64,000 nt of DNA from DASUNQ01 sp035536455. Lineage in GTDB: Bacteria > Acidobacteriota > Thermoanaerobaculia > Multivoradales > UBA5704. The stretch covers positions 1 through 64,000 of the forward strand of contig DATLOC010000040.1 of NCBI GenBank assembly GCA_035536455.1, written 5' to 3'. Shown piece by piece: positions 42,488 through 51,154 of this stretch. The position numbers were made by a program, and so were the translations under genes. The notes beneath the pieces were generated by a model. It searched no databases and was not told the DNA's origin. It saw only the letters and a list, made by a program, of their open reading frames with translations. Positions within the stretch are counted from its first letter, which is position 1, and every line of letters begins with the position of its first letter.

Positions 42488-42510
42488 GCGGCGCCGAGGA
42501 ACCGGTCGCT

Positions 42511-43335
42511 CTAGGCGAGAGGCGCCTTCGCGCAGCGCTCCAGCAGGCGGGCGTCTCCCAGGCGCTCCGCCCAGGCGGCGAAGGCGCGGGTGGGGCCGTG
42601 CCAGCGCAGCTCTTCGGCGGCCTGGAAGAGGGGCGCGTCGGTCCTGAGCGTCGCCAGGTCCTTGAAGAGCAGCGCCAGGTCGCGGCTGTCGCCGAGGACG
42701 GCAGGCGGGAAGTCCTCGAGGGCGCCGTGCCGGTTGACGAGGCGCGCCGCCGTCGTCGCGCCGATCCCCGGTATGCCCGGGTAGCCGTCGGCCGCGTCGC
42801 CGACGAGGGCGAGGTAGTCGGGGATCAAGGCGGGCTCCACCCCGAACTTCCCGCGCACCCCCGCCGCGTCGAGGATCTTCCGCCCCTTGCGGTCGACCTG
42901 CACGACCCGGTCGCCGCGGACGCACTGCGCCAGGTCCTTGTCGGGCGTCCAGATGCAGACCTTCTGCACGCCCTCCTCCGCGGCGGCGATCCGCGCCGCG
43001 GCGGCGAGCGCGTCGTCGGCCTCCAGCTCGATCATGGGCCAGACCGCCACGCCCATCGCGGCGAGCGCCTCTTCGAGCGGATGGAACTGCGCGAGGAGCG
43101 CCCGCTCGACGCCGGCCCCCGTCTTGTAGCCGGGCCAGAGACGGTTGCGGAAAGACTCGATGACGTGATCGGTCGCCACCGCGAGGTGCGTCGCCCCCGT
43201 CTCGATCATCTCCAGCACCGTGTGCAGCACGCCGGCCACCGCGCCGAACGGCCGGTCCTTGCCCTTGCTGAAGCGGCGCTGGCCGTAGAAGTGGCGGAAC
43301 AGCTCGTAGGTGCCGTCGAGGAGATGAACGATCAT
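42511..43335 (-). CDS. 5'-3' exonuclease (FEN/PIN-like, PolI N-terminal domain type)
   Basis: 274 residues, a stand-alone relative of the DNA polymerase I 5' nuclease. Acidic metal ligands lie in LLDGTYELFRHFYG, ATDHVIESFRNRLWPGYKTG, MIELEADDALAAAA, TPDKDLAQCV and the GDAADGYPGIPGIGATTAARLV segment, which combines the last acidic residues with the helix-3-turn DNA clamp. It probably processes flaps or primers in replication and repair. The ATG was chosen from the family start MIVHLLDGT. Confidence 0.92.
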   Translation of the reverse strand: MIVHLLDGTYELFRHFYGQRRFSKGKDRPFGAVAGVLHTVLEMIETGATHLAVATDHVIESFRNRLWPGYKTGAGVERALLAQFHPLEEALAAMGVAVWPMIELEADDALAAAARIAAAEEGVQKVCIWTPDKDLAQCVRGDRVVQVDRKGRKILDAAGVRGKFGVEPALIPDYLALVGDAADGYPGIPGIGATTAARLVNRHGALEDFPPAVLGDSRDLALLFKDLATLRTDAPLFQAAEELRWHGPTRAFAAWAERLGDARLLERCAKAPLA

Positions 43336-43361
43336 CCGGCAGGGAGCCTCTGCCGCGCGGG

Positions 43362-44180
43362 TCAGCGACGCCGGAGCAGCTCGGAGAGGTGGCGGGCGAT
43401 CCAGCGCTCGGCGCGGGCGTGGTCGGGGAAGAGGCGCTCGCGCCGCCGGAACTCGGGTGTGTGGACGAGACGCCGGCCGCCGCGCTCGACCGGCGGCAGG
43501 GCAGCGTGCAGCAGCTCGTGGAAGACGATCGAGGCGACGACCCAGCGGGGGACGGTAGGCGCGTCGAGGACCGGGTGGATGCGGACCAGGCGGAGATCGT
43601 GGTCGTAGCTGCCGAGCTGGAGGGTGGGGCGGCGGGAGCGCCGGCGGCGGCCGCGGGCGGCGCGGCCACCGGTGCGGCCATCGGCGTCGAGCGGGTCGCA
43701 CGAGGCGGCGCCGCGCCCCCAGGTGACGTCCACCCCGAGCTCGCCGCCAAAGTATTGTCGGTCGAGGTCGGCGCAGAGCGGCCTCAAGTCGAGGGTGCGC
43801 CCTTGCGGGCGGAGCGGGGCGCGCGGGCGCGGCGGCGCCGGGGCGTCACCGCGGTTCGCCGCGAAGTGCCGGCGGAGGACGGCGAGCGCCTCCCGCGCCC
43901 GCGGGCTGCGGCGGCCGGCCTTGACCCACGTCGCGACGGCGGCGAGCCCCTCGTCGGGGGCGGCGGCGAAGCAGCGGTGGAGGCGGAGCGCGTAGCGCGG
44001 CGACTCGTCCGGCAGACGCCGTACCGAGAGCATGCGGCTGCGGGCGTCGGTGAGGACCAGGGCGGCGAGGCGGCCGCGGAAGAGACGGTTCAAGACGGCG
44101 AACAGCTCGTCGAAGCTCCGCGCCGGCGCGGCGCTCGCGGCCGTGTCGAACAGCCCGAGCTGCCGCGGGTCGGCGCTCAA
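43362..44180 (-). CDS. SprT-like zinc metallopeptidase
   Basis: 272 residues. The C-terminal half has the SprT/Spartan signature: LCADLDRQYFGGEL, VTWGRG, LQLGSYDHDLRLVRIHPVLD, then the zinc motif in VVASIVFHELLHAALP (H-E-L-L-H) and a third ligand in HTPEFRRRERLFPDH. The first 130 residues are unlike known SprT proteins and Arg-rich. The best start is TTG, overlapping the gamma-glutamyltransferase stop (TTGA), so the two genes are coupled. The substrate is unknown; Spartan relatives degrade DNA-protein crosslinks. Confidence 0.82.
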   Translation of the reverse strand: MSADPRQLGLFDTAASAAPARSFDELFAVLNRLFRGRLAALVLTDARSRMLSVRRLPDESPRYALRLHRCFAAAPDEGLAAVATWVKAGRRSPRAREALAVLRRHFAANRGDAPAPPRPRAPLRPQGRTLDLRPLCADLDRQYFGGELGVDVTWGRGAASCDPLDADGRTGGRAARGRRRRSRRPTLQLGSYDHDLRLVRIHPVLDAPTVPRWVVASIVFHELLHAALPPVERGGRRLVHTPEFRRRERLFPDHARAERWIARHLSELLRRR

Positions 44181-45913
44181 TAGCCCTCGGCCAGCCCTTC
44201 GCCGCGCGGGTCGGCGGCGCCGGTGAAGCGGAGCGGCCGGCCGTCGGCGCCGCGCTCGACGGTCAGCGCGTGGGCGTTGCCCAGCCGCGGCCGCGGCTCG
44301 AGGCGATGGCCGCGGCGCGCCAGCTCCTCCCGCACCGCCTGGGGAATGCCCTCCTCGACGAGCAGCAGGTCGGGCTCGGCGAAGCTGACCCGCGGCGCCG
44401 CCAGGGCGCGGGCCACGTCCATGCCGAAGTCGAGCAGGTTCATCACCATCTGCGGCACCGTCTGGCCGATCGTGTGGCCGCCCGGGGTGCCGAGAGCGAT
44501 CCAGGGGCGGCCGTCGCGCAGCACGAAGGTGGGGCAGTCGCCGGAGAGCTTGCGCCGGCCGGGGTGGGCGTCCATCGGGTTGCCGGCCGGCTCGAAGGTG
44601 CAGTAGGCGAGGGAGTTGTTGAGCCAGACCCCGGTGCCTGCCGGCATGATCCGGCTGCCGAAGAGGTTGCCGAGGGTCTGGGTGGCGGAGACGACGTTGC
44701 CGGCCGCGTCGGCGACCACGAAGTGCGTGGTGTGGGACGCGGCGCCGGCGCCCGCCGCCGCCTCGGGATCGCCGCCCGGCGGCACGAACGGCTTGGCTCG
44801 CGCCGGGTCGATCCCCCGCGCCTGCTCCTCCCAGTAGTCCTCCGAGAGGAGGCGGGCGAGCGGCGGCGGGTCCACCTCCGGGTCGCCGGCGTGGGCGAGG
44901 CGCACCCAGAAGCCGTGCTTCGTCGCCTCGGCGAAGCGGTGGAGGTGGTCGGCGCTGTTGTGCCCCAGGGCGGCGACGTCGAAGCGGCTCATGATGCCGA
45001 GCCGCACCAGCATGTCGAAGGTGTTGGCCGGCGGCGAGGCGCTGACCACCTCGTGGCCGCGGTAGCGGATCGAGATCGGCTCCCACCACTCGGCGCGGTC
45101 GGCTTCGAGGTCGGCCAGGGCGAGGAAGCCGTCCGCCTCGCGCATCGCGCGGTCGATGGCCCGGGCGACGGCGCCGGAGTAGAAGACCTCCGGCCCGCCG
45201 GCGGCGATTGCCTCGAAGGTGCGCGCCAGGTCCTCCTGCACCAGCGGCTCGCCGGCGGCGAGGGGCCGCCCGCCGCGCCCGAAGACGGCGCGCGCCGGCT
45301 CCGGCATCGCGGCGAAGGCGCCGGCGAGGGCCTCGGCGGTGCGCGCGCCGAGCGGGAAGCCGCCGCGCGCGGCGCGGACGGCGGGCGCGAAGAGGCGCGC
45401 CCAGGGGAGGGCGCCCCAGCGCTCCGACATCGCCTTCCAGGCGTGGAGGTTGCCGGGGGTCGAGACCGACTTGGCGCCGATCCGGTTCTCGAGGTAGCCG
45501 GGCGTCGGCGGGCGGTAGGCGTCGGGGCGGACCCCGCGCGGGATGCGCCCGCTGGGGTTCAGGAACCAGGAGCGCCCCTCGGAGGCGTCGTAGACGAGGA
45601 TCGTGCCGTACCCGCCGAGCCCGGACATCTCGGGCTCGACGACGTTGAGCGTGGCGGCGATGGCGACCGCGGCGTCGAAGGCGTTGCCGCCCGCCGCCAG
45701 CACTTCCAGCCCAGCGCGGGTGGCCAGCGGGTGCGCCGAGCTGACCATGCCGCGGGAGCCGACCGCGGGCGCTGTCGCGCCGGCGGGCGCCGCGGTGGCC
45801 GCGGGCCGGGGAGGGGAGGCGGTGCGCTCGCTCGGGGGGGTCTGCGGGCTCACGACGCCGCACCCGGCCGCCAGGCCGGCGGCGAGGAGCAGGGCGCGGG
45901 CGCGGCGAGGCAC
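44177..45913 (-). CDS. ggt: Gamma-glutamyltransferase lipoprotein
   Basis: A 578-residue N-terminal-nucleophile hydrolase that cleaves glutathione and other gamma-glutamyl compounds in the envelope. Lipobox LAAGLAAGC near 19, then GMVSSAHPLATRAGLEVLAAGGNAFDAAVA, the autoprocessing site with catalytic Thr in SHTTHFVVAD, and GTPGGHTIGQTVPQMVMN. The GTG start is 7 nt after a TAGATT box with no ribosome binding site. It shares a 52-bp gap with the divergent decarboxylase gene. Confidence 0.94.
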   Translation of the reverse strand: MPRRARALLLAAGLAAGCGVVSPQTPPSERTASPPRPAATAAPAGATAPAVGSRGMVSSAHPLATRAGLEVLAAGGNAFDAAVAIAATLNVVEPEMSGLGGYGTILVYDASEGRSWFLNPSGRIPRGVRPDAYRPPTPGYLENRIGAKSVSTPGNLHAWKAMSERWGALPWARLFAPAVRAARGGFPLGARTAEALAGAFAAMPEPARAVFGRGGRPLAAGEPLVQEDLARTFEAIAAGGPEVFYSGAVARAIDRAMREADGFLALADLEADRAEWWEPISIRYRGHEVVSASPPANTFDMLVRLGIMSRFDVAALGHNSADHLHRFAEATKHGFWVRLAHAGDPEVDPPPLARLLSEDYWEEQARGIDPARAKPFVPPGGDPEAAAGAGAASHTTHFVVADAAGNVVSATQTLGNLFGSRIMPAGTGVWLNNSLAYCTFEPAGNPMDAHPGRRKLSGDCPTFVLRDGRPWIALGTPGGHTIGQTVPQMVMNLLDFGMDVARALAAPRVSFAEPDLLLVEEGIPQAVREELARRGHRLEPRPRLGNAHALTVERGADGRPLRFTGAADPRGEGLAEGY

Positions 45914-45920
45914 GCGCGAA

Positions 45921-45957
45921 AATCTAGCACGGCGCGCGCGACCGCCTGCTCTATGAT
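45921..45957. promoter_or_regulatory. Back-to-back leaderless promoters for ggt and the decarboxylase gene
   Basis: On the minus strand TAGATT (45921-45926) ends 7 nt before the ggt GTG; on the plus strand TATGAT (45952-45957) ends 8 nt before the decarboxylase ATG. Neither gene has a ribosome binding site, and the whole gap is 52 bases. The -35 regions of the two promoters would overlap. Confidence 0.5.
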
Positions 45958-45965
45958 CCCGCCCC

Positions 45966-47414
45966 ATGCTGCGGCTGGAGACGGAGGCGCGGCAGGCGCT
46001 CTGGGGCCGCCTGGTCGCGGCCATCGAGGGGTACGCCGAGGGGGTGGACGACCTGCCGGTGGCGCCGCCGGCCGACCTGGGCGAGCTGCGGCGCCTCCTC
46101 GCGCCGTTCGACTTCGCCCGCCCGCTCGACCCCGAGGCGGCGCTCGACTTCGCGGTCGCCGGGCTCACCCGCCACCAGGTCCACACGCCGCACCCGCGCT
46201 ACTTCGGGCTCTTCAACCCGGCGCCGACGACGATGGGCATCGCCGCCGACGCCCTGGTCGCGGCCTGGAACCCGCAGCTCGCCGCCTGGAGCCACAACCC
46301 GTTCGCCGCCGAGGTCGAGCAGCACCTGCTGCGCGCCCTCGCCGGCCGCTTCGGCTACGACCCGGCGCGCGCCGAGGGCACCTTCTGCTCCGGCGGCGCC
46401 GAGGCCAACCACACCGCCCTCCTCGTCGCCCTCCAGCGCGCCTTCCCCGAGGCCGGGCGGCGCGGCCTCCTCGCCCTGCGCAGCCAGCCGCTCCTCTACG
46501 TCTCCTCCGAGGCCCACCACTCCTTCGCCAAGGCGGCGCGCCTCTCGGGCCTGGGGACCGAGGCGGTGCGCGAGGTGGGGCTCGACGAGCGGCAGCGGCT
46601 GAGCGTCGGCGACCTCCGGCGGCGGCTCGCCGCGGACCGCGAGGCCGGGCACACGCCGTTCCTGGTGGTCGCCACCGCCGGCACCACCAGCGCCGGCATC
46701 ATCGACCCGATCGCCGAGCTGGCCGAGGTGGCGGACGAGGAGGGGCTCTGGCTGCACGTCGACGCCGCCTGGGGGGGCGCGGCGGCGCTGGTGCCCGAGC
46801 TGCGGCCGGCGCTCGCCGGCATCGAGCGCGCCGACTCGATCACCATCGACGCCCACAAGTGGCTGTCGGTGCCGATGGGGGCGGGCATCTACCTCCACCG
46901 CCACCCCGGCTTCCTCGAGCGCACCTTCCGCGTCGTCGCCGCCGGCTACATGCCGCGCGCCGCCGCCGGCTTGGCGGTGGCCGACCCCTACGCCCACAGC
47001 ATGCAGTGGTCGCGGCGCTTCATCGGCTTGAAGCTCTTCCTGTCGCTGGCGGTCGCCGGCTGGGAAGGGTACGAGGCCGCGATCCGCGAGCAGACGCGGC
47101 TCGGGCAGCGGCTGCGCGCGCTCCTCGTTGCCGACGGCTGGGAGATCGTCAACGACACGCCGCTGCCTCTGGTCTGCTTCGTCGACGGCCGCGGCCCCGA
47201 GGGGCGGACGGCCGAGGCGCTCGAGGAGGTGGCGGCGGCGGTCGTCGCCTCCGGCGCGGCGTGGATCAACGTCGTGCGCCTGGGCGAGATCGGCCCGGCG
47301 CTCCGCGCCTGCATCACCAACTACCGTACCCGGGAGAGCGATCTCGAGGCCCTCATGCGGGCGCTTGCCGGGGCCCGGGAGCTGTCCCACAATGTCGGCG
47401 CACGGCACTCTTGA
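45966..47414 (+). CDS. PLP-dependent amino acid decarboxylase (group II)
   Basis: 482 residues of the AADC/glutamate-decarboxylase fold: HPRYFGLFNPAPTTMGIAADAL, FCSGGAEANHTALL, YVSSEAHHSFAKAARL, VVATAGTTSAGIIDPI, LHVDAAWGGAA and the PLP lysine in IDAHKWLSVPMGAG. Members decarboxylate aromatic amino acids, Glu, Asp or diaminobutyrate. It is followed 23 bases later by an MbtH gene, then thioesterase and PPTase, so it probably supplies an amine building block to a nonribosomal peptide. Substrate not determinable. Confidence 0.92.
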   Translation: MLRLETEARQALWGRLVAAIEGYAEGVDDLPVAPPADLGELRRLLAPFDFARPLDPEAALDFAVAGLTRHQVHTPHPRYFGLFNPAPTTMGIAADALVAAWNPQLAAWSHNPFAAEVEQHLLRALAGRFGYDPARAEGTFCSGGAEANHTALLVALQRAFPEAGRRGLLALRSQPLLYVSSEAHHSFAKAARLSGLGTEAVREVGLDERQRLSVGDLRRRLAADREAGHTPFLVVATAGTTSAGIIDPIAELAEVADEEGLWLHVDAAWGGAAALVPELRPALAGIERADSITIDAHKWLSVPMGAGIYLHRHPGFLERTFRVVAAGYMPRAAAGLAVADPYAHSMQWSRRFIGLKLFLSLAVAGWEGYEAAIREQTRLGQRLRALLVADGWEIVNDTPLPLVCFVDGRGPEGRTAEALEEVAAAVVASGAAWINVVRLGEIGPALRACITNYRTRESDLEALMRALAGARELSHNVGARHS

Positions 47415-47437
47415 AGTGGAAACTAAGGAGACCCATC

Positions 47438-47686
47438 ATGGCCTGGGACGACGAGAGGGAGGACACCACGATCTACAAGGTCGTGATGAACCACGAGGAG
47501 CAGTACTCGATCTGGCCCGCCCACCGCGAGAACCCGCTGGGCTGGAACGACGTCGGGAAGTCCGGCCCCAAGCAGGAGTGCCTCGACTACATCAAGGAAG
47601 TCTGGACCGACATGCGGCCGCTGTCGCTGCGCAAGAAGATGGAGGAGATGGAGCGGCAGCGCCAGACGGAGCAGCCGAGCAACTGA
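47438..47686 (+). CDS. MbtH-family NRPS accessory protein
   Basis: 82 residues; MbtH proteins bind and activate adenylation domains of nonribosomal peptide synthetases. Hallmarks: YKVVMNHEEQYSIWP, NPLGWNDVGKSGPKQECLDYIKEVWTDMRP. The tail (MEEMERQRQTEQPSN) is longer than usual. A TAAGGAG site precedes the ATG. The stop codon overlaps the presumed CTG start of the thioesterase. No NRPS lies in the window, so its adenylation-domain partner must be elsewhere. Confidence 0.95.
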   Translation: MAWDDEREDTTIYKVVMNHEEQYSIWPAHRENPLGWNDVGKSGPKQECLDYIKEVWTDMRPLSLRKKMEEMERQRQTEQPSN

Positions 47687-48453
47687 GCCGCGCCACCCCC
47701 TGGCTCGCCTACCGGGAGATCGACCCGCGGGCGCGCCTCCGCCTCTTCTGCTTCCCCTATGCCGGCGGCGGGGCTTCGGCCTACCGCGCCTGGGGCGCGG
47801 CCCTCCCCACCGGCATCGAGGTCTGCCCGGTCCAGCTCCCCGGCCGCGAGGGCCGGCTGCGCGAGCCGCCGTTCACGCGCATGGGGCCGCTGGTCGAGGC
47901 GCTCGCCGGCGCGCTGCCGCTCGCCGACCTCCCCTTCGCCTTCTTCGGCCACAGCCTGGGGGCGCTCGTCGCCTACGAGCTGGCGCGCGCCCTCCGCCGC
48001 CGCGGCGGCCCTGAGCCGCTCGCCCTCCTCCTCGCCGGCCGCCGCGGCCCGCGCCGGCCGCCGCGCGAGGAGCCGATCCACGAGCTGCCGGACGCGGAGT
48101 TCATGGCCCGCCTGCGCGAGCTCAACGGCACGCCGGAGGAGGTGCTCGAGCACGGCGAGCTGATGGCGTTGCTCCTGCCTCTCCTGCGCGCCGACTTCGC
48201 CCTGCACGAGACCTGGGAGCTCCGGCCGGAGGAGCCGCTGGCGATCGGCGTCTCCGCCTTCGGCGGCCTCGCCGACCCCGAGGTCACCCGCGAGGACCTG
48301 GAGGACTGGCGCGGCGAGACGCGCGGCCGCTTCCGCCTCCGCATGCTGCCCGGCGACCACTTCTTCCTCCACTCGGAGCGGGCGCTGCTCACCGAGGCGG
48401 TGGCGCGCGACCTCTCCGAGCTGGCGCCGCTGCCCGCCGCGGCGCCCCCTTGA
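47683..48453 (+). CDS. Type II thioesterase (GrsT-like)
   Basis: 256 residues; removes wrong acyl groups from NRPS/PKS carrier domains. The alpha/beta hydrolase motifs are complete: LFCFPYAGGGASAYRAW, FGHSLGALVAYELA (nucleophile Ser), the acid in ADPEV and His in GDHFFLH. No ATG, GTG or TTG exists between the MbtH stop and the conserved start of the domain. A CTG overlapping the MbtH stop (CTGA) is the best start, mirroring the GTGA and TTGA overlaps elsewhere. Its own stop overlaps the PPTase start. Confidence 0.9.
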   Translation: MSRATPWLAYREIDPRARLRLFCFPYAGGGASAYRAWGAALPTGIEVCPVQLPGREGRLREPPFTRMGPLVEALAGALPLADLPFAFFGHSLGALVAYELARALRRRGGPEPLALLLAGRRGPRRPPREEPIHELPDAEFMARLRELNGTPEEVLEHGELMALLLPLLRADFALHETWELRPEEPLAIGVSAFGGLADPEVTREDLEDWRGETRGRFRLRMLPGDHFFLHSERALLTEAVARDLSELAPLPAAAPP

Positions 48454-49199
48454 CCGCCTTTGCGCCGCGCGCCGCCGGCGCGCCGCTCGAGCTGCCGCCG
48501 GGCGAGGTCCACGTCTGGGCGGCGCGCCTCGACCCGCCGCCCGAGCGGGTGGCCGCGCTGCGCTCGACCCTCGCCGCCGACGAGCGGGCGCGCGCCGACC
48601 GCTTCCGCTTCGAGGTCCACCGCCGCCGCTTCGCCGTCGGCCGCGGCCTGCTGCGCGAGCTGCTCGGCGCCTACCTGGGCGCGCCCCCCGAGCGGCTCGC
48701 CTTCGTCTACGGCGAGCGCGGCAAGCCCGACCTCGCCCCCGCCACCGCGCGCCCCGGCGCGCCGCTCCACTTCAACCTCTCCCACTCGCACGAGCTGGCG
48801 GTCCTCGCGGTGACCCGCGAGCGCGAGATCGGCGCCGACGTCGAGCAGCTCAAGCCGATGGACGACCTGGAGCGGATCGCCGAGCGCTTCTTCTCGGCGC
48901 CGGAGAACGCGGCGCTACGCGGGCTGCCGCCGGCGGAGCGGCAGCGCGCCTTCTTCCGCTGCTGGACGCGGAAGGAGGCGTATCTCAAGGCCGTGGGGGT
49001 CGGGCTGGCGGCGCCGCTCGACTCGTTCGTCGTGACCCTGGGGCCGGAGGAGCCGCCGCGCATGCTGTCGCTCGAAGAGGACGCGGCGCGCGGCGAGCGC
49101 TGGAACCTCTGGCACCTCGAGCCGGAGGAGGGCTACTTCGGGGCGGTGGCGGTCGAGGCGGCGGGGCTCGTGCTCCGCGCCTGGAAGATGGTGACCTGA
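48450..49199 (+). CDS. Sfp-type 4'-phosphopantetheinyl transferase
   Basis: 249 residues; attaches phosphopantetheine to the carrier domains of NRPS, PKS or fatty acid synthases. Key segments: RFRFEVHRRRFAVGRGLLRELLG, GERGKPDLAP, LHFNLSHSHELAVLAV, the metal motif IGADVEQL and FFRCWTRKEAYLKAVG. The start is TTG overlapping the thioesterase stop (TTGA). The 3' end overlaps the convergent M61 peptidase gene by 67 bases. With MbtH and thioesterase it forms an NRPS support operon. Confidence 0.93.
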   Translation: MTAFAPRAAGAPLELPPGEVHVWAARLDPPPERVAALRSTLAADERARADRFRFEVHRRRFAVGRGLLRELLGAYLGAPPERLAFVYGERGKPDLAPATARPGAPLHFNLSHSHELAVLAVTREREIGADVEQLKPMDDLERIAERFFSAPENAALRGLPPAERQRAFFRCWTRKEAYLKAVGVGLAAPLDSFVVTLGPEEPPRMLSLEEDAARGERWNLWHLEPEEGYFGAVAVEAAGLVLRAWKMVT

Positions 49200-51028
49200 G
49201 GCCGGCCCAGCCAGGCGTCGAGGCGCGCGGTTTGCTCGAGCGTGGCGTTGGGGTCGACCTCCAGCCGCCAGCGCTCGGGCGGCTTCTCGCCGAGGACGAC
49301 GGCGAGCGGGACCAGCCGCTCGCGGCGGGCGACCAGGATCTCCGTCTTGTCCCCCGGCCGGAAGGCCTTGAGCCGCTCCTCGAGTTTCTCCGGCGGCACG
49401 CGGTAGCCGCCCAGGGCGAGGATCTCGTCCTCGACGTTGACGCCGGCGGCGTGCCCCGGCGTGCCGCGCTTGACCTCGGTGACCAGGAGGCGGCCGTCCC
49501 GCACCTCGACCTCCACCCCCAGCCACCCCGCCGGCTCCTCGGGCTCGGCCTCCTCCTTCTTCCACTTCGAGTCCTTGAACCGCAGGCCGTACCAGGCGAG
49601 GGCCTCGCGGTAGTCGAGCTCGGCGGGGGTGGACACCGCCTGCCCCAGCCACGCCTCCTGCGGCCCGCCGGCCACCTCCGAGATCAGCGCCAGGAACTCC
49701 TCGTGGCGGTAGCCGTGCGGCGCCCCCGCCCAGCGGGCCCAGGCGCGCCGCATGACGTCGTCGAGGCTGGCGCGCCCGGCGGTGAGCATGCGGATGCGGG
49801 CGTCGAGCAGGAACCCCACCAGCGACCCCTTGAGGTAGTAGCTGACCGTGGCGTTGGGGGAGTTCTCGTCACGGCGGTAGTGCTTGATCCAGGCGTCGAA
49901 CGAGGCCTCGTCGAGCGGCTGCACCAGCCGCCCCGGCTGGGTCTGCAGCCGCTCGATGTCGCGCGACAGGCGCTTCAGGTACTCGTCGCGCGTCGAGAGC
50001 GCGGCGCGGTGCACCAGGAGGTCGTCGTAATAGGACGTCAGCCCCTCGGCGATCCACAGGCTCGGGGTGTAGACCTCGGTCTCGTAGTCGAACGGCGGCT
50101 CGAGCTCGCGCGGCCGCAGCCGCTTGACGTTCCAGGCATGAAACAGCTCGTGGCTGGCCAGCGCCAGCCAGTCGAGCCACCCCTCGCGGGTGCGCGCCTT
50201 CCAGCGGCTGGTCATGATGGTGAACGACTCGGCGTGCTCGAGCCCGCCCGTGCCCTCGACGATCAGGTTCAGGAAGACGAAGCGGTCGTAGGGGAGGTTG
50301 CCCCAGAAGGCCATCTGCTCGCGCACCAGCCGCTCCAGCTCGGAGGCCGAGCGGGGGCCGTCCCAGACCCCGCCCTCGCCCTCGTTCGCCAGCAGGTGGC
50401 TGCGCCCGCCGACCTCGAAGCGGTGGAGGGCGGGGTTGCCGAGGAGGATGGGGGCGTCGACGAGGGCGTCGTAGTCGTCGGCGCGGTAGCGGTTGGGGCC
50501 GCCGACCGACTCGAGGGCGGTCACCACCGACGCCCACTGCGGCGCCGGCTCGATCTCGACGAAATGGGTGCGCTGGCGCTCGGCGGCGACGGTCAGGAAG
50601 GTCGCGGCGCCGTTCAGGAACGCGAAGTCGCGCTCGATGAAGTTGCCGCGCACCGTCAGCTCCCGCCCGTAGAGCCGGTAGCGGACGGCGATCAGCGGCC
50701 GTCCGCCGGCGATCACCCGCCAGCGACTCTTGGACGTCTTCTCGATCTCCAGCGGGAACCCCTCGGGCGTCGAGGCGGCGATCTGCTCGACGTTGCGCTC
50801 GTACTCGCGGACCAGGTAGGAGCCGGGGGTCCACACCGGCATCATCAGCTCGAGGTGGTTGACGCGGCCGGTGGGGATCAGCGCCTCGACCTCGACGGTG
50901 TGCGACTCCGGGCTTGGGAAACGGAGGGTGTAGGTGATCGGCTCGGGCAGGGCGAGCGCATTCCCGGCGGCCGTCCAGGCGCCGGCGAGCAGGAGGGAGG
51001 CGGCGGTGGAGAGGAGGCTGCGGCGCAT
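49133..51028 (-). CDS. M61 family peptidase with PDZ domain (glycyl aminopeptidase-like)
   Basis: 631 residues: signal peptide (1-27), an N-terminal beta domain (HLELMMPVWTPGSYLVREYERNVE), the catalytic domain with H-E-L-F-H in ALASHELFHAWNVKRLRP and the third ligand region WIAEGLTSYYDDLLVHRA, then a C-terminal PDZ (GWLGVEVEVRDGRLLVTEVKRGTPGHAAGVNVEDEILAL). Exported aminopeptidase. The last 22 residues are encoded by sequence antisense to the convergent PPTase gene, suggesting that the original stop was lost. Confidence 0.92.
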   Translation of the reverse strand: MRRSLLSTAASLLLAGAWTAAGNALALPEPITYTLRFPSPESHTVEVEALIPTGRVNHLELMMPVWTPGSYLVREYERNVEQIAASTPEGFPLEIEKTSKSRWRVIAGGRPLIAVRYRLYGRELTVRGNFIERDFAFLNGAATFLTVAAERQRTHFVEIEPAPQWASVVTALESVGGPNRYRADDYDALVDAPILLGNPALHRFEVGGRSHLLANEGEGGVWDGPRSASELERLVREQMAFWGNLPYDRFVFLNLIVEGTGGLEHAESFTIMTSRWKARTREGWLDWLALASHELFHAWNVKRLRPRELEPPFDYETEVYTPSLWIAEGLTSYYDDLLVHRAALSTRDEYLKRLSRDIERLQTQPGRLVQPLDEASFDAWIKHYRRDENSPNATVSYYLKGSLVGFLLDARIRMLTAGRASLDDVMRRAWARWAGAPHGYRHEEFLALISEVAGGPQEAWLGQAVSTPAELDYREALAWYGLRFKDSKWKKEEAEPEEPAGWLGVEVEVRDGRLLVTEVKRGTPGHAAGVNVEDEILALGGYRVPPEKLEERLKAFRPGDKTEILVARRERLVPLAVVLGEKPPERWRLEVDPNATLEQTARLDAWLGRPQVTIFQARSTSPAASTATAPK

Positions 51029-51154
51029 CCATCCGGAGCGCGTGCTCGACGCACGCGCGAGAGCCACGGAACTAGCGGCAGACCATAGCAGATCGCCCGC
51101 GCCCGGCCCGCGCCGGCTGGCGCTCCGCCGCGGCTTTGGGGGAGACTCCGCGCC

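Noticed and set aside
44270..47437. Long plus-strand frame over ggt and the decarboxylase
   Set aside because: It is antisense to ggt and out of phase with the decarboxylase; only its last 82 codons (MbtH) are real.
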